Below are positions 53,435-62,146 of a stretch of 64,000 nt of DNA, one piece after another (position 1 is the stretch's first letter; each line of letters begins with the position of its first letter). The DNA lies in contig NZ_JARZAG010000016.1 of assembly GCF_029892155.1 (NCBI RefSeq), positions 1-64,000 on the forward strand, in the 5' to 3' direction. This DNA is from Kitasatospora sp. GAS204B. GTDB lineage: Bacteria > Actinomycetota > Actinomycetes > Streptomycetales > Streptomycetaceae. The notes beneath the pieces were generated by a model. The model was not told the DNA's origin, searched no databases, and saw nothing but the letters and a program-made list of their open reading frames with translations. The translations under genes were made by a program, and so were the position numbers.

Positions 53435-54457
53435 CTACTTCAGGCGGGTGCCCGCCGAGCGCAGCGCCTTGGTGGCCTCGACCACGCGGGCGGCCATGCC
53501 GGCCTCGGCCAGCTTGCCCCAGGTGCGCGGGTCGTAGGTGTTCTTCTTGCCGACCTCGCCGTCGACCTTCAGCACGCCGTCGTAGTTGCGGAACATGTGG
53601 TCCACGACCGGGCGGGTGAAGGCGTACTGGGTGTCGGTGTCCAGGTTCATCTTGACCACGCCGTTCTCCAGCGCGGTGGCGATCTCCTCGGCCGAGGAGC
53701 CCGAGCCGCCGTGGAAGACGAAGTCGAACGGGTCCTTCTTGCCCGACTGGGCGCCGATCGCGTCCTGCAGGTCGCGCAGCAGCTCGGGGCGGAGCACGAC
53801 GTTGCCCGGCTTGTAGACGCCGTGCACGTTGCCGAAGGAGGCGGCCAGCAGGTAGCGGCCCTTCTCGCCCAGGCCCAGCGCCTCGGCGGTGCGCACCACG
53901 TCGTTGACCGAGGTGTAGAGGTTGTCGTTGATCTCGTGCGAGACGCCGTCCTCCTCACCGCCGGTCGGGGTGATCTCGACCTCGAGGATGATCTTGGCGG
54001 CGCGGGCCTGGGCCAGCAGCTCCTCGGCGATGGCCAGGTTGTCGGCCAGGGTCTCGGCCGAGCCGTCCCACATGTGCGACTGGAAGAGCGGGTTCCGGCC
54101 GTTGGCCACGCGCTCGGCGGAGACCGCGAGCAGCGGGCGGACGTAGCCGTCCAGCTTGTCCTTGGGGCAGTGGTCGGTGTGCAGCGCGATGGTGACGTCG
54201 TACTTCGCGGCCACGATGTGGGCGAACTCGGCCAGCGCGACGGCGCCGGTCACCATGTCCTTGTTGTGCTGGCCGCCCAGGAACTCGGCGCCACCGGTGG
54301 AGATCTGGATGATGCCGTCGCTCTCCGCCTCGGCGAAGCCGCGCAGCGCCGCGTGCAGGGTCTGCGACGAGGTGACGTTGATGGCCGGGTAGGCGAACTT
54401 GCCTGCCTTGGCCCGGTCGAGCATCTCGTTGTAGGCCTCGGGGGTTGCGATAGGCAT
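53435..54457 (-). CDS. fba: class II fructose-bisphosphate aldolase
   Basis: A 340-aa zinc aldolase of glycolysis and gluconeogenesis. AYPAINVTSSQTLHAALRGF at the N-terminus; zinc ligands in ALHTDHCP; the phosphate loop in FVFHGGSGSS; VVKMNLDTDTQYAFT. Length and motifs match the long actinobacterial class II-A type. ATG 54457. Confidence 0.97.
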   Translation of the reverse strand: MPIATPEAYNEMLDRAKAGKFAYPAINVTSSQTLHAALRGFAEAESDGIIQISTGGAEFLGGQHNKDMVTGAVALAEFAHIVAAKYDVTIALHTDHCPKDKLDGYVRPLLAVSAERVANGRNPLFQSHMWDGSAETLADNLAIAEELLAQARAAKIILEVEITPTGGEEDGVSHEINDNLYTSVNDVVRTAEALGLGEKGRYLLAASFGNVHGVYKPGNVVLRPELLRDLQDAIGAQSGKKDPFDFVFHGGSGSSAEEIATALENGVVKMNLDTDTQYAFTRPVVDHMFRNYDGVLKVDGEVGKKNTYDPRTWGKLAEAGMAARVVEATKALRSAGTRLK

Positions 54458-54784
54458 GCGAAAACGCTCCTGTCGGGGGGAATGTTGTGCGCCGCGGCCC
54501 GGACGCCGGTGACATCCTCCCAGACTCGTCCGTCGGCTTCATCATGCCGCTCGCCACACGGGACAGAAGGCCGGACCTTTGCGGACGAAAGGTAACGTTC
54601 GGGCAGGTCGGGGGCGGTATTCCGGGCGATCGGCAGTCGACTGTAACTGTCCGCGGGACCGTCCGCGGGACCGCCCGTGGGCCCGCCGTGGCGGCCCGCC
54701 GGGCCCCGACGCCGGGTGCCGGCGGACCGGTCCGCCGTGCGAGGCTCTGCCGTCCAGGACACCCGACCGCGCTATTCTGCGCCC
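54458..54784. promoter_or_regulatory. divergent region fba / dedA
   Basis: A 327-bp space that must contain the fba promoter (-) and the DedA promoter (+). No gene is supported. A GCGGGACCGTCC-type short direct repeat lies near 54652-54675. No clear operator. Confidence 0.45.
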
Positions 54785-55522
54785 GTGACTACCACTACCG
54801 ACCTAGCGGTCAATCTCCTCGATGCCAAGTCGCTGATCAGCTCGGTCGGGACGGTCGGCCTGCTGGCGATCATCTTCGCCGAGACCGGCCTGCTGATCGG
54901 CTTCTTCCTGCCGGGCGACTCGCTGCTGATCCTGGGCGGCGTGGCCGCCTCCTCGGCCGCCGCCAAGGCCTTCGGGCCCGGCGTGCAGATGCCGATCGCC
55001 GCCCTGCTGATCGGCGCGCCGCTCTGCGCGATCGCGGGCGCGCAGCTCGGGCACCTGCTCGGGGCGAAGGTGGGCGGCAGGCTCTTCGACAAGCCGGACT
55101 CGCGGATCTTCAAGCGCGAGTACGTGCAGAAGGCCGAGGAGTACTTCGACAAGTTCGGGCCGGAGAAGGCCGTGGTGATCGCCCGCTTCATCCCGATCGT
55201 GCGGACCTTCCTCAACCCGGTGGCCGGCACGTTGGAGATGCCGGCCCGCAAGTTCTTCGTCTGGAACGCGATCGGCGGCGTCATCTGGACCGAGGCCATG
55301 CTCTGCATCGGCTACTTCTTCGGTGACTCGATGGCTCCGGTGATCGACAAGTACCTGATCCCGGCGATGGCCCTGATCATCCTGCTGTCGATCTCGCCGA
55401 TCCTGGTCGAGGTGGTGCGGGAGCGCAAGAAGCGCAAGGCGGGCGGCGCGGCCTACGCCACCGAGGCCGAGGCCGAGGCCGCCGACGCGTTGCAGGCCGG
55501 CGGGCGGCACCGCCGGGGCTGA
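54785..55522 (+). CDS. DedA-family membrane protein
   Basis: A 245-aa VTT/DedA-fold protein with four to five hydrophobic segments. Hallmarks: FAETGLLIGFFLPGDSLLI, KFGPEKAVVIARFIPIVRTF (re-entrant loop arginines) and NPVAGTLEMPARKF. The family moves undecaprenyl phosphate or phospholipids across the membrane and supports membrane potential. GTG 54785 is the start. Confidence 0.93.
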   Translation: MTTTTDLAVNLLDAKSLISSVGTVGLLAIIFAETGLLIGFFLPGDSLLILGGVAASSAAAKAFGPGVQMPIAALLIGAPLCAIAGAQLGHLLGAKVGGRLFDKPDSRIFKREYVQKAEEYFDKFGPEKAVVIARFIPIVRTFLNPVAGTLEMPARKFFVWNAIGGVIWTEAMLCIGYFFGDSMAPVIDKYLIPAMALIILLSISPILVEVVRERKKRKAGGAAYATEAEAEAADALQAGGRHRRG

Positions 55523-55566
55523 CCGGGCTGCTCAGTACCAACGGCGCAGGACCGACGGCGCAGGAC

Positions 55567-55620
55567 CAACGGCCGGGGGCCGCACGGTTTCACGTGAAAC
55601 CGTGCGGCCCCCGGCCGTTG
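55567..55620. terminator. 54-bp perfect palindrome between convergent genes
   Basis: A perfect 27+27 palindrome without loop, centred on CAC|GTG. It lies between dedA (+) and pyrE (-), so it can terminate both. Its centre contains the parS site. Confidence 0.92.
55587..55600. promoter_or_regulatory. parS: parS centromere site (ParB binding)
   Basis: GTTTCACGTGAAAC, an exact match to the 14-bp parS consensus known for Streptomyces and other bacteria. ParB binds it and spreads, and ParA segregates the complex. In streptomycetes parS sites cluster within a few hundred kb of oriC, so this window is probably origin-proximal. Confidence 0.93.
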
Positions 55621-55636
55621 TGCGGGGCTCGACGGC

Positions 55637-56200
55637 TCAGGCGAGGTCGAGGTCCTGGGCGGTGAAGACCGTGTAGTACGGCAGCCCGGTGGCCTCGATC
55701 GCCGGTGCGGCGCCACGCTCGACGATCACCGCGACGCCGACCACCTCGGCGCCCGCCTCGCGCAGCGCCTCGACGGCGGTCAGCACCGAGCCGCCGGTGG
55801 TGGAGGTGTCCTCGACGGCCAGCACCCGGCGGCCCTTGACGTCCGGGCCCTCGATCCGGCGCTGCAGGCCGTGCGCCTTGCCGGCCTTGCGGACCACGAA
55901 GGCGTCCAGCTCGCGACCGCGCGCGGCGGCGGCGTGCAGCATCGCGGCGGCGACCGGGTCGGCGCCCAGCGTCAGGCCGCCGACCGCGTCGTACGCCAGG
56001 TCGGCGGTGGCGTCCAGCAGGACCCGGCCGACCAGCGGGGCGGCCTGCGCGTCCAGGGTGATCCGGCGCAGGTCCACGTAGTAGTCGGCCTCACGGCCGG
56101 AGGAGAGGATGACCTTGCCGTGCACCACGGCCTTGGTCTTGATCTGGGCCAGCAGGGCGTCGCGGTCGGTGCTCGGGGCGTTGGTCGGCTCGTTGCTCAT
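55637..56200 (-). CDS. pyrE: orotate phosphoribosyltransferase
   Basis: A 187-aa enzyme that joins orotate to PRPP in pyrimidine synthesis. PRPP-binding motif VLAVEDTSTTGGSVLTAVEA; YYVDLRRITLDAQ; VVRKAGKAHG. ATG 56200. Convergent with dedA. Confidence 0.96.
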   Translation of the reverse strand: MSNEPTNAPSTDRDALLAQIKTKAVVHGKVILSSGREADYYVDLRRITLDAQAAPLVGRVLLDATADLAYDAVGGLTLGADPVAAAMLHAAAARGRELDAFVVRKAGKAHGLQRRIEGPDVKGRRVLAVEDTSTTGGSVLTAVEALREAGAEVVGVAVIVERGAAPAIEATGLPYYTVFTAQDLDLA

Positions 56201-56226
56201 GGACAGTCAGTCTAAGTGGCCGCTGA

Positions 56227-57246
56227 TCAGCGCCTGCGCAGGGCGCGGGCCACGATGACGGCACCGCCGAGCAGGGCGACGCCGCCACCGATCACCCAGG
56301 GTGCGCTGATCCGTCCCGGCAGCCGGGTGGCCACCGGCGCGGTGCTCTGCTGGTCGCCGTACCAGCGGCTGGCGGCCCGGGCCCGGGCGCTGCGGGCCGG
56401 CAGCGCCGGGGCGTAGCGGCCGCGCGGCGGGGCGTGGTCGACCTCCTCGGCCGAGCGACCGACGATGCTGCGGCGGACCGGGCCGCCCAGCGGGTCGTCG
56501 GGGGAGAACGGCTCCTCGACGGCGCGCGGGTAGCCGTAGGGGAGGTCCATCCGGGCAGCCGGCTCGACCGGCTCGGAGGTGCCCTCGCTCTCCGGGGCCT
56601 CGCCGTTGCCGGCATCCGGCTCGGCGGGGGTCTCCGGCGAGAAGGCGATCAGGTCGGAGAGGTCGTCCGCGAAGAGGTCGTCGGGGAGTTGGTCGCCGTC
56701 CTCCTCGCGCGACTCGTCCTCGTCCCGGTCGTCCGGGACCACGGTGAGGGTGGGGGCGCCCTTGAGCTCGGCGGTGAGCGCGTGGGCGAAACGATCCAGC
56801 AGCCGACGACCGGCGACCGCGAGCGCCTCGCCGTCGAACTCGGCGAGCCGCCCGCCCGGGGTGAGGTCGCCACTGAACCTCAGCACGGTGCTGCTCGCGC
56901 CGTCGGTGGCGGGCGGCTCCACGCGCAGCCGCAGGGTGGCCACCACCTCGCCTTCGCCACGGACCTCCTGGCCCTCGGCGAAGGCGGTGAGCACACCGGT
57001 GCCGCCGCTGCGGATCAGCGAGACCACGCCGCGATAGGTGATGGTGGAGCCGCCGATCCGCACCCGGAGACGACCGTTGATCTCCTCGGGGCCGCTGGCG
57101 GCGGAACGCTTGGCAGCGGTGCGCCGCTCGGCTGCGTCGGAGGCATCGGTGCTCAGGCCGGGGACGCAGCGCGCGAGCAGCGTGGCGTCCGCGAGGGCGG
57201 GCTGGACGAGTTCGGCCGGCAGCTGGATGACAACCTCATGCTCCAT
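56227..57246 (-). CDS. CoxG/SRPBCC-domain protein with C-terminal membrane anchor
   Basis: A 339-aa protein. The N-terminal SRPBCC/CoxG-type lipid-binding domain (about residues 1-160) begins EHEVVIQLPAELV and contains RCVPGLS and GGRLAEFDGEALAVAGRRLL. A long acidic linker follows, and a C-terminal membrane helix (VIGGGVALLGGAVIVARAL) ends in RRR. Perhaps a membrane-tethered ligand-binding or assembly protein; no CO-dehydrogenase genes are near. ATG 57246. Confidence 0.75.
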   Translation of the reverse strand: MEHEVVIQLPAELVQPALADATLLARCVPGLSTDASDAAERRTAAKRSAASGPEEINGRLRVRIGGSTITYRGVVSLIRSGGTGVLTAFAEGQEVRGEGEVVATLRLRVEPPATDGASSTVLRFSGDLTPGGRLAEFDGEALAVAGRRLLDRFAHALTAELKGAPTLTVVPDDRDEDESREEDGDQLPDDLFADDLSDLIAFSPETPAEPDAGNGEAPESEGTSEPVEPAARMDLPYGYPRAVEEPFSPDDPLGGPVRRSIVGRSAEEVDHAPPRGRYAPALPARSARARAASRWYGDQQSTAPVATRLPGRISAPWVIGGGVALLGGAVIVARALRRR

Positions 57247-57346
57247 GCCTGTGAGCCTACCGATCTGTTCCGGGAGGTGGCGGGCACGGCACCGGGTTGG
57301 GGTACGGACGGGGGTACCCGGCGACACCGGCGCTGGTCGAGCCGGG

Positions 57347-59341
57347 TCAGCGCGGGTGCATCAGGGTGCTCGCCGGGGGCAGCGGGGTGGGGCGGTCGGC
57401 GGCCAGCGCGGCGGCGGCCGTGGCGAGTTGGTCGGTGGTGAGCGAGCGCGGGGGCGGCGCGTCGGCGGCCAGCGACAGGCTCGGCTGCCGGTCGTGGGCG
57501 GCGAGCAGCACCGCCGTCCGGTCACCGCTGCCGGACGGGTCGCAGGCCGGGCCGTGTCCGGGCACCGGGAAGGGCACCGTCCACAGGCCGGCCGCGCGCA
57601 GGCCCGCCTCCGCCGTCCACAGGCCGGGCCCGGTGGGTGCGGGCACCGCGAGCCGTCCGCCGGGGGTCAGCCGCGCGGCGGCCAACTGGTAGAACTCGGC
57701 CGCGTGGTACTCGCTGCGGGCCGCCCGCTCCGGTGCCGGCAGGTCGGCCAGCACCGCGTCGAAGCGCTCGACGTCGCCGTCCGTGCGCAGCCAGGACAGC
57801 GGGTCGGCGGTGATCAGCCGCACCCGGGGGTCGGCGAAGGAGTGCTCGCCGAGCGCGGCCAGCGCCGGGTCCGCCCGGGCCAGGGTCGGCAGCGCCGGGT
57901 CGAGGGTGACCACCAGCACCTCGCGCACCCCTTGGTGGCGCAGCACCTCGCGCAGCGCGAGGCCGTCGCCGCCGCCGAGCAGCAGCACCCGGCCGTCGCC
58001 GGCGCCCGCCAGCGCGGGGTGCACCAGCGCCTCGTGGTAGCGGTATTCGTCCCGGCCGCAGACGGCGAGGTGGCCGGCCTGGTAGAGCCGCAGTGGTTGG
58101 TCCCACGTGCTGCCCTGGGCCGGGACCCGGGCCGGGCCGGTCAGCACCAGTTCGCCGTAGCGGCTCTGTACCGCCTGGCGGGGTGGGCCGCCGTAGAGCG
58201 CGTGCCGGGCGGCGCGTTCGATCGCGCCGGTGCAGGCGCCGGCCAGGGCGAGGGCGGCCAGCACCGTGCCGCACCCGGTCCAGAGCAGCGGCCTGACCCG
58301 ACGGCTGGGCTCGTCGCGGAACAGCCAGAGCACCACCGCCGCGCCGGCCACCGCGTTGACGGCGCCGGTCAGCAGCGCGCCGGTGGCCTGGCCGAGCAGC
58401 GGCAGCAGCACGAACGGGAAGGCGAGGCCGCCGATCAGCGCGCCCACGTAGTCGGCGGCGAACAGGTCGGCGGCGGCCCGGCCCGCCTCCTCCCGGCGGA
58501 TCCGCTGCAGCAGGGTGAGCAGCAGCGGGATCTCGGCGCCGATCAGCACCCCGATCGCGCAGGTCAGGCCGACCATGGCGAGCTGGTAGCGGCCGAGCCA
58601 GGCCCAGCAGCTGTAGAGGACGAGCACGGAGAGCCCGCCGATCAGCGCGAGCGCGCATTCGACCAGCGCGAAGGAGGTGGCCGGGCGGTGGGTGAAGTGC
58701 TTGGCGATCAGTGAGCCGACGCCCATGGCGAAGACCATCACGGAGAGCACGACGGAGGTCTGGGTGACCGAGTCGCCGAGCAGGTAGCCGCCGAGCGCGA
58801 CCAGCTCCAGCTCGTACACCAGCCCGCAGGCCGCACAGACGAACGCGGCCAGCAGCACCAGCAGGCGGGTCGCACGAGGCCGCCGGCAGGCGGTGCTGCG
58901 GGTGCTGGTGTGGGTGCTGGACGTGGTGCCGGCGGTGGTGCGTGCGGTGATTCGGTCGCTGGTTCGGGCGCGCGGGTCCTGCTCCCCGCGTGGGTCCGGT
59001 CGACCGCGCTCCCCCGTCCGGGCAAGGACACCCGTTCGGCTGCGGCCGTCCGGGGGAGCCGGATCGTCCGTTCGGCCGGGGGCGCCGATCGGACCGGCGC
59101 TGCCCGCCCCGGCCCGGCCGTCCTGCGGAGTGCGTCCGCCGCGCAGCCGTAGGTGGACCCGGGGACCGGGGTGCCGCACCGGCCCCGGCGGGGTCTCGGT
59201 GCGGCGCTCGGCCTGGCGGCGGGACCGGGCCCGACCATGGGTACGGGCCCTGACTCGGACGGTCCGTGGCCGCGCGGGCTGGGTGGGTCCGACGCGGTCG
59301 AGGCCGGGCTGGGTGGGCGGGTCCGCCGGCTGGTTGATCAC
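57347..59341 (-). CDS. membrane spermidine-synthase-like protein
   Basis: A protein of up to 664 aa. A charged Arg-rich N-terminus (about 155 residues) may be non-native, as the start is uncertain. Seven or so membrane helices (about 160-395, starting LLVLLAAFVCAACGLVYELE) precede a Rossmann methyltransferase-like aminopropyltransferase domain with LLLGGGDGLALREVL. The usual catalytic D-x-x-D-P reads DLPAP, so the second aspartate is missing. It may not make spermidine. The adjacent DUF2617 gene is its usual partner. Confidence 0.78.
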   Translation of the reverse strand: MINQPADPPTQPGLDRVGPTQPARPRTVRVRARTHGRARSRRQAERRTETPPGPVRHPGPRVHLRLRGGRTPQDGRAGAGSAGPIGAPGRTDDPAPPDGRSRTGVLARTGERGRPDPRGEQDPRARTSDRITARTTAGTTSSTHTSTRSTACRRPRATRLLVLLAAFVCAACGLVYELELVALGGYLLGDSVTQTSVVLSVMVFAMGVGSLIAKHFTHRPATSFALVECALALIGGLSVLVLYSCWAWLGRYQLAMVGLTCAIGVLIGAEIPLLLTLLQRIRREEAGRAAADLFAADYVGALIGGLAFPFVLLPLLGQATGALLTGAVNAVAGAAVVLWLFRDEPSRRVRPLLWTGCGTVLAALALAGACTGAIERAARHALYGGPPRQAVQSRYGELVLTGPARVPAQGSTWDQPLRLYQAGHLAVCGRDEYRYHEALVHPALAGAGDGRVLLLGGGDGLALREVLRHQGVREVLVVTLDPALPTLARADPALAALGEHSFADPRVRLITADPLSWLRTDGDVERFDAVLADLPAPERAARSEYHAAEFYQLAAARLTPGGRLAVPAPTGPGLWTAEAGLRAAGLWTVPFPVPGHGPACDPSGSGDRTAVLLAAHDRQPSLSLAADAPPPRSLTTDQLATAAAALAADRPTPLPPASTLMHPR

Positions 59342-59478
59342 GGAGAAACGCTAGGCGACCCCTGCCGCGAATAGTCGCACTCGTTCGAGGGATAGCTCGC
59401 TGGTTCGGCTTGACGAATCGTCACGATGTTCGGAAGTGAGCAATCGTCAGTTCGCTCCGCGGCCAGGACGATCCGCCG

Positions 59479-60246
59479 TCAGAGGCCGGGCCTGGCCAGT
59501 GCACAGCGCGCGCCCGGCCGCGGTGGGCCGACCGCGACCAGTCCGCGCAGCACCAGCGAGGAGCGGGTGCAGACCAGTCGGCCCTCCTGCGGGTAGGCGT
59601 GCCAGGTCCGCCAGAGCACCCGCTCCGCGCTGCCCTGCGCGACCAGGGCGGTGAAGGCGCTCGGGTCGCCGGGGAAGACCCCGGCCAGGCCGCGCGGGTG
59701 CTCGTCCACCAGGGCCAGGATCTCCTGTGCCCGGGCGGCGAAGACGTGCGGCGGCAGCGACTCGATCCGGGCCGCGAACTCGTACTCCCACCCGGCGACT
59801 TGCTCGGCCACCCGGGCCGGCAGCGGAGTGCGCCGGCCGGGCATGCAGGCCACCGTCTCCAGGCACTCGCCGGGCCCGGCCGCGATCACCACCTGGTGCG
59901 AGGCGCCCAGCAGGCGCAACTGCACGGTGCCCGCCGCGCAGCCGCCGTCGCCGTTGCCCGCGCTGCCGGCTGCCTCGCCGCCCGCGCGGCCGCCGGTCGC
60001 GGCCGCTCTGCGGCCCGCTCTGCTGCTCGTGGCGCCGCCCGTCGCGCCGCTGTCCGCCGTCGCGCGGCGCCCGTTCGAGCCGTCCAGGCGGGCCGTGCCG
60101 AGCGGCCCTGGCACGCCGGTCAGGGCGTCCGGACCGGGCAGCGGCAGATCGCGCACCGCGAGCGCGGGCAGCGGTCCGCCGCCGAGACACCAGGCCAGGT
60201 CACCGGCGCGGGTGTCGGTATAGGAGGTCTGCAGTGTGGTGAGCAT
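59479..60246 (-). CDS. DUF2617 family protein with low-complexity insert
   Basis: A 255-aa protein. It begins MLTTLQTSYTDTRAGDLAWC and has TVQLRLLGASHQVV, YEFAARIESLPPH and LVCTRSSLVLR, typical of the short DUF2617 proteins next to spermidine-synthase-like genes in streptomycetes. A Gly/Ala/Arg-rich stretch of about 50 residues (about 53-105) interrupts the domain. Function unknown. Confidence 0.8.
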   Translation of the reverse strand: MLTTLQTSYTDTRAGDLAWCLGGGPLPALAVRDLPLPGPDALTGVPGPLGTARLDGSNGRRATADSGATGGATSSRAGRRAAATGGRAGGEAAGSAGNGDGGCAAGTVQLRLLGASHQVVIAAGPGECLETVACMPGRRTPLPARVAEQVAGWEYEFAARIESLPPHVFAARAQEILALVDEHPRGLAGVFPGDPSAFTALVAQGSAERVLWRTWHAYPQEGRLVCTRSSLVLRGLVAVGPPRPGARCALARPGL

Positions 60247-60660
60247 GCTGGCTCCGCATTTCAGCTCCGTACGCGCCCCCCGTGCAGCGCCCGACTCGGC
60301 CGAAGGCGAGGTGGTTCGTGGCTGTGCGGTCCAGGACGCGGCCGACCGTGGAAGGAAGGATTCCGGCTGGAGATTCAGCAGCAGAGAAGCACGAATTCTC
60401 CGGGTCCGTCAGGGATTTACCCATTCTTGTTGCACATTCACCGTTCTGGGCGTAGTGCCTGGCCGGGTGTGACCGGCCCGGTGAACGAGATTGCTCGGTA
60501 CGCGCCGTTCAGACCGGAGTGCGCGCCCCATGCTCGGGTTGCGCGCTGGGCTCCGCGTGCGCGTGGTGAGCAGGGCGCGCCGGGGGCGCTGCGCGCGGGC
60601 GGTGGGGGCGCGCAATGCTGCCCGAGCCGGGTTCGGCCGGCCTGGCTCCGCTGGTTCGGC
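60247..60660. other. intergenic stretch without recognised gene
   Basis: A 414-bp space upstream of the DUF2617 gene and downstream of an MFS gene, both on the minus strand. An AT-richer part (about 60380-60500) probably contains the DUF2617 promoter. The open frames present have arginine-rich GC-bias composition. Confidence 0.4.
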
Positions 60661-61989
60661 TCAGCTGGCCTGCGCGGCGGCCGCGCGCGGGCAGGGCGCG
60701 ACCGAGCCCGGGCCGCCGATCGGCAGCCCGTGCGGGGCGCGCGCAGGCACAGGGGCGTGAGTGAGGGCGTGGGCGGGGGCGGGGGCGGCCACCGGCTCGC
60801 GCCGCAGCAGCGAGCCGGCCAGCGCCACCGCCTCCAGCACGCAGACCGCCACCCCGTAGATCGTCGCGGTGCCGGTCAGCCCGATGTGCGAGACCGCGAG
60901 CCCGGCCGCCACCGCCGGCAGGCTCAGCGCGAGGTAGGACAACACGTAGACGGCGGTGACCACTTCGGCCCGCCGGTCGGCCGGGGCGAGCGAGACCAGG
61001 GTGCGCAGCGCGCCCGAGAAGGACGGCCCGAACCCGACCCCCGCCACCGCGCTGGCCGTGAAGAAGAGCCAGACCGAGCCGGTGCGCAGGGCGATCAGGG
61101 CCAGCCCCACACCGGCGATCAGCAGCACCGGGCCGGCCAGCAGCGAGCGCCGCACCGTCCAGTCCCTGGCCAGCACCGCCGTCACCGCCGAACTGCCCTG
61201 CAGCGCCACGATCACCAGGGCGCCGGCCAGTTGGCTGTTCAGCCCCAGCACCGAGTGGACCAGCGAGCCGCCCAGCGAGAGGTAGAGCCCCGCCAGCGCC
61301 CAGGTCGCCGTGATCGAGGGCAGCAGCGCGGTGAACGCGGCCCGCACCGGCGCCGGCACCCCCACCCGGGGCCGCAGCGAGCGCCGCCAGCCGCCGTCCG
61401 CCGCCATCGCCTCGCGCGGCACCGTCTCCGGCACGATCGCGAGCAGCGGCAGCGCCGCCGTCAGCGCGGTGACCAGCAGCCAGTACACCAGCCGGGTCGG
61501 CGCCGGGCCGTAGGAGACCAGCAGCCCGCAGCCCAGCGCGCCCAGGGCCAGGCCGCCGGCCGAGGCCACGTTGGTCAGCAGCGCGCCGAGCCGGCTGCCG
61601 GGCGGCTGCAGGTCGATCAGGCCGGCGCTCAACGCCCCGGTGGCCGCGCCGGTGGCGACGCCCTGGATGATCCGGGCGGCGAACAGCCAGGCCAGCCCGC
61701 GCGCCTCGGCGAAGACCAGCATCGAGACGAGTTCCACGGCCACGGCGGCCAGCAGCACCGGACGGCGTCCCAGGTGGTCGGAGAGCGAGCCGACGAAGAG
61801 CAGGGTGACCAGCAGCGCGAGCGAGTTGGCCGCGTAGACCGAGGTCAGGTCGAGCGGCGAGAAGTGCCAACGCTGCTGGTAGACCAGGTAGAGCGGGGAG
61901 GGGGCGGCGGAGGCGGCGAGCAGCAGCGTCAGCACGGCGGCGAGCAGCCAGAAGGCCAGTGCGCGCGGCAGTTGCGAGCCGATGGACAC
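60661..61989 (-). CDS. MFS transporter
   Basis: A 442-aa major facilitator with about 12 hydrophobic segments; the motif-A loop is GSLSDHLGRRPVLL. It resembles drug/sugar-type exporters of unknown substrate. GTG 61989 is chosen: GGAGG sits about 5 bp upstream. Confidence 0.87.
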   Translation of the reverse strand: MSIGSQLPRALAFWLLAAVLTLLLAASAAPSPLYLVYQQRWHFSPLDLTSVYAANSLALLVTLLFVGSLSDHLGRRPVLLAAVAVELVSMLVFAEARGLAWLFAARIIQGVATGAATGALSAGLIDLQPPGSRLGALLTNVASAGGLALGALGCGLLVSYGPAPTRLVYWLLVTALTAALPLLAIVPETVPREAMAADGGWRRSLRPRVGVPAPVRAAFTALLPSITATWALAGLYLSLGGSLVHSVLGLNSQLAGALVIVALQGSSAVTAVLARDWTVRRSLLAGPVLLIAGVGLALIALRTGSVWLFFTASAVAGVGFGPSFSGALRTLVSLAPADRRAEVVTAVYVLSYLALSLPAVAAGLAVSHIGLTGTATIYGVAVCVLEAVALAGSLLRREPVAAPAPAHALTHAPVPARAPHGLPIGGPGSVAPCPRAAAAQAS

Positions 61990-62146
61990 GGTGCCTCCCC
62001 GATGTGCGGCCAGGTTCATCCTGCGGGGCTCGGCAGCGCCTGCGGAAACAACCGTTCCATGTCCTCGCGACAACCCCGTGTTGTGGCGCGGGTCGGGCCC
62101 GCGCCACGACGGGACGGCCTGTGCCGCCCGATCTCCCCTGTGCGGT

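Noticed and set aside
60509..62107. 532-codon minus-strand frame overlapping the MFS gene
   Set aside because: Arg/Ala/Gly-rich alternative frame; the 442-aa MFS has hydrophobic helices and a ribosome site.
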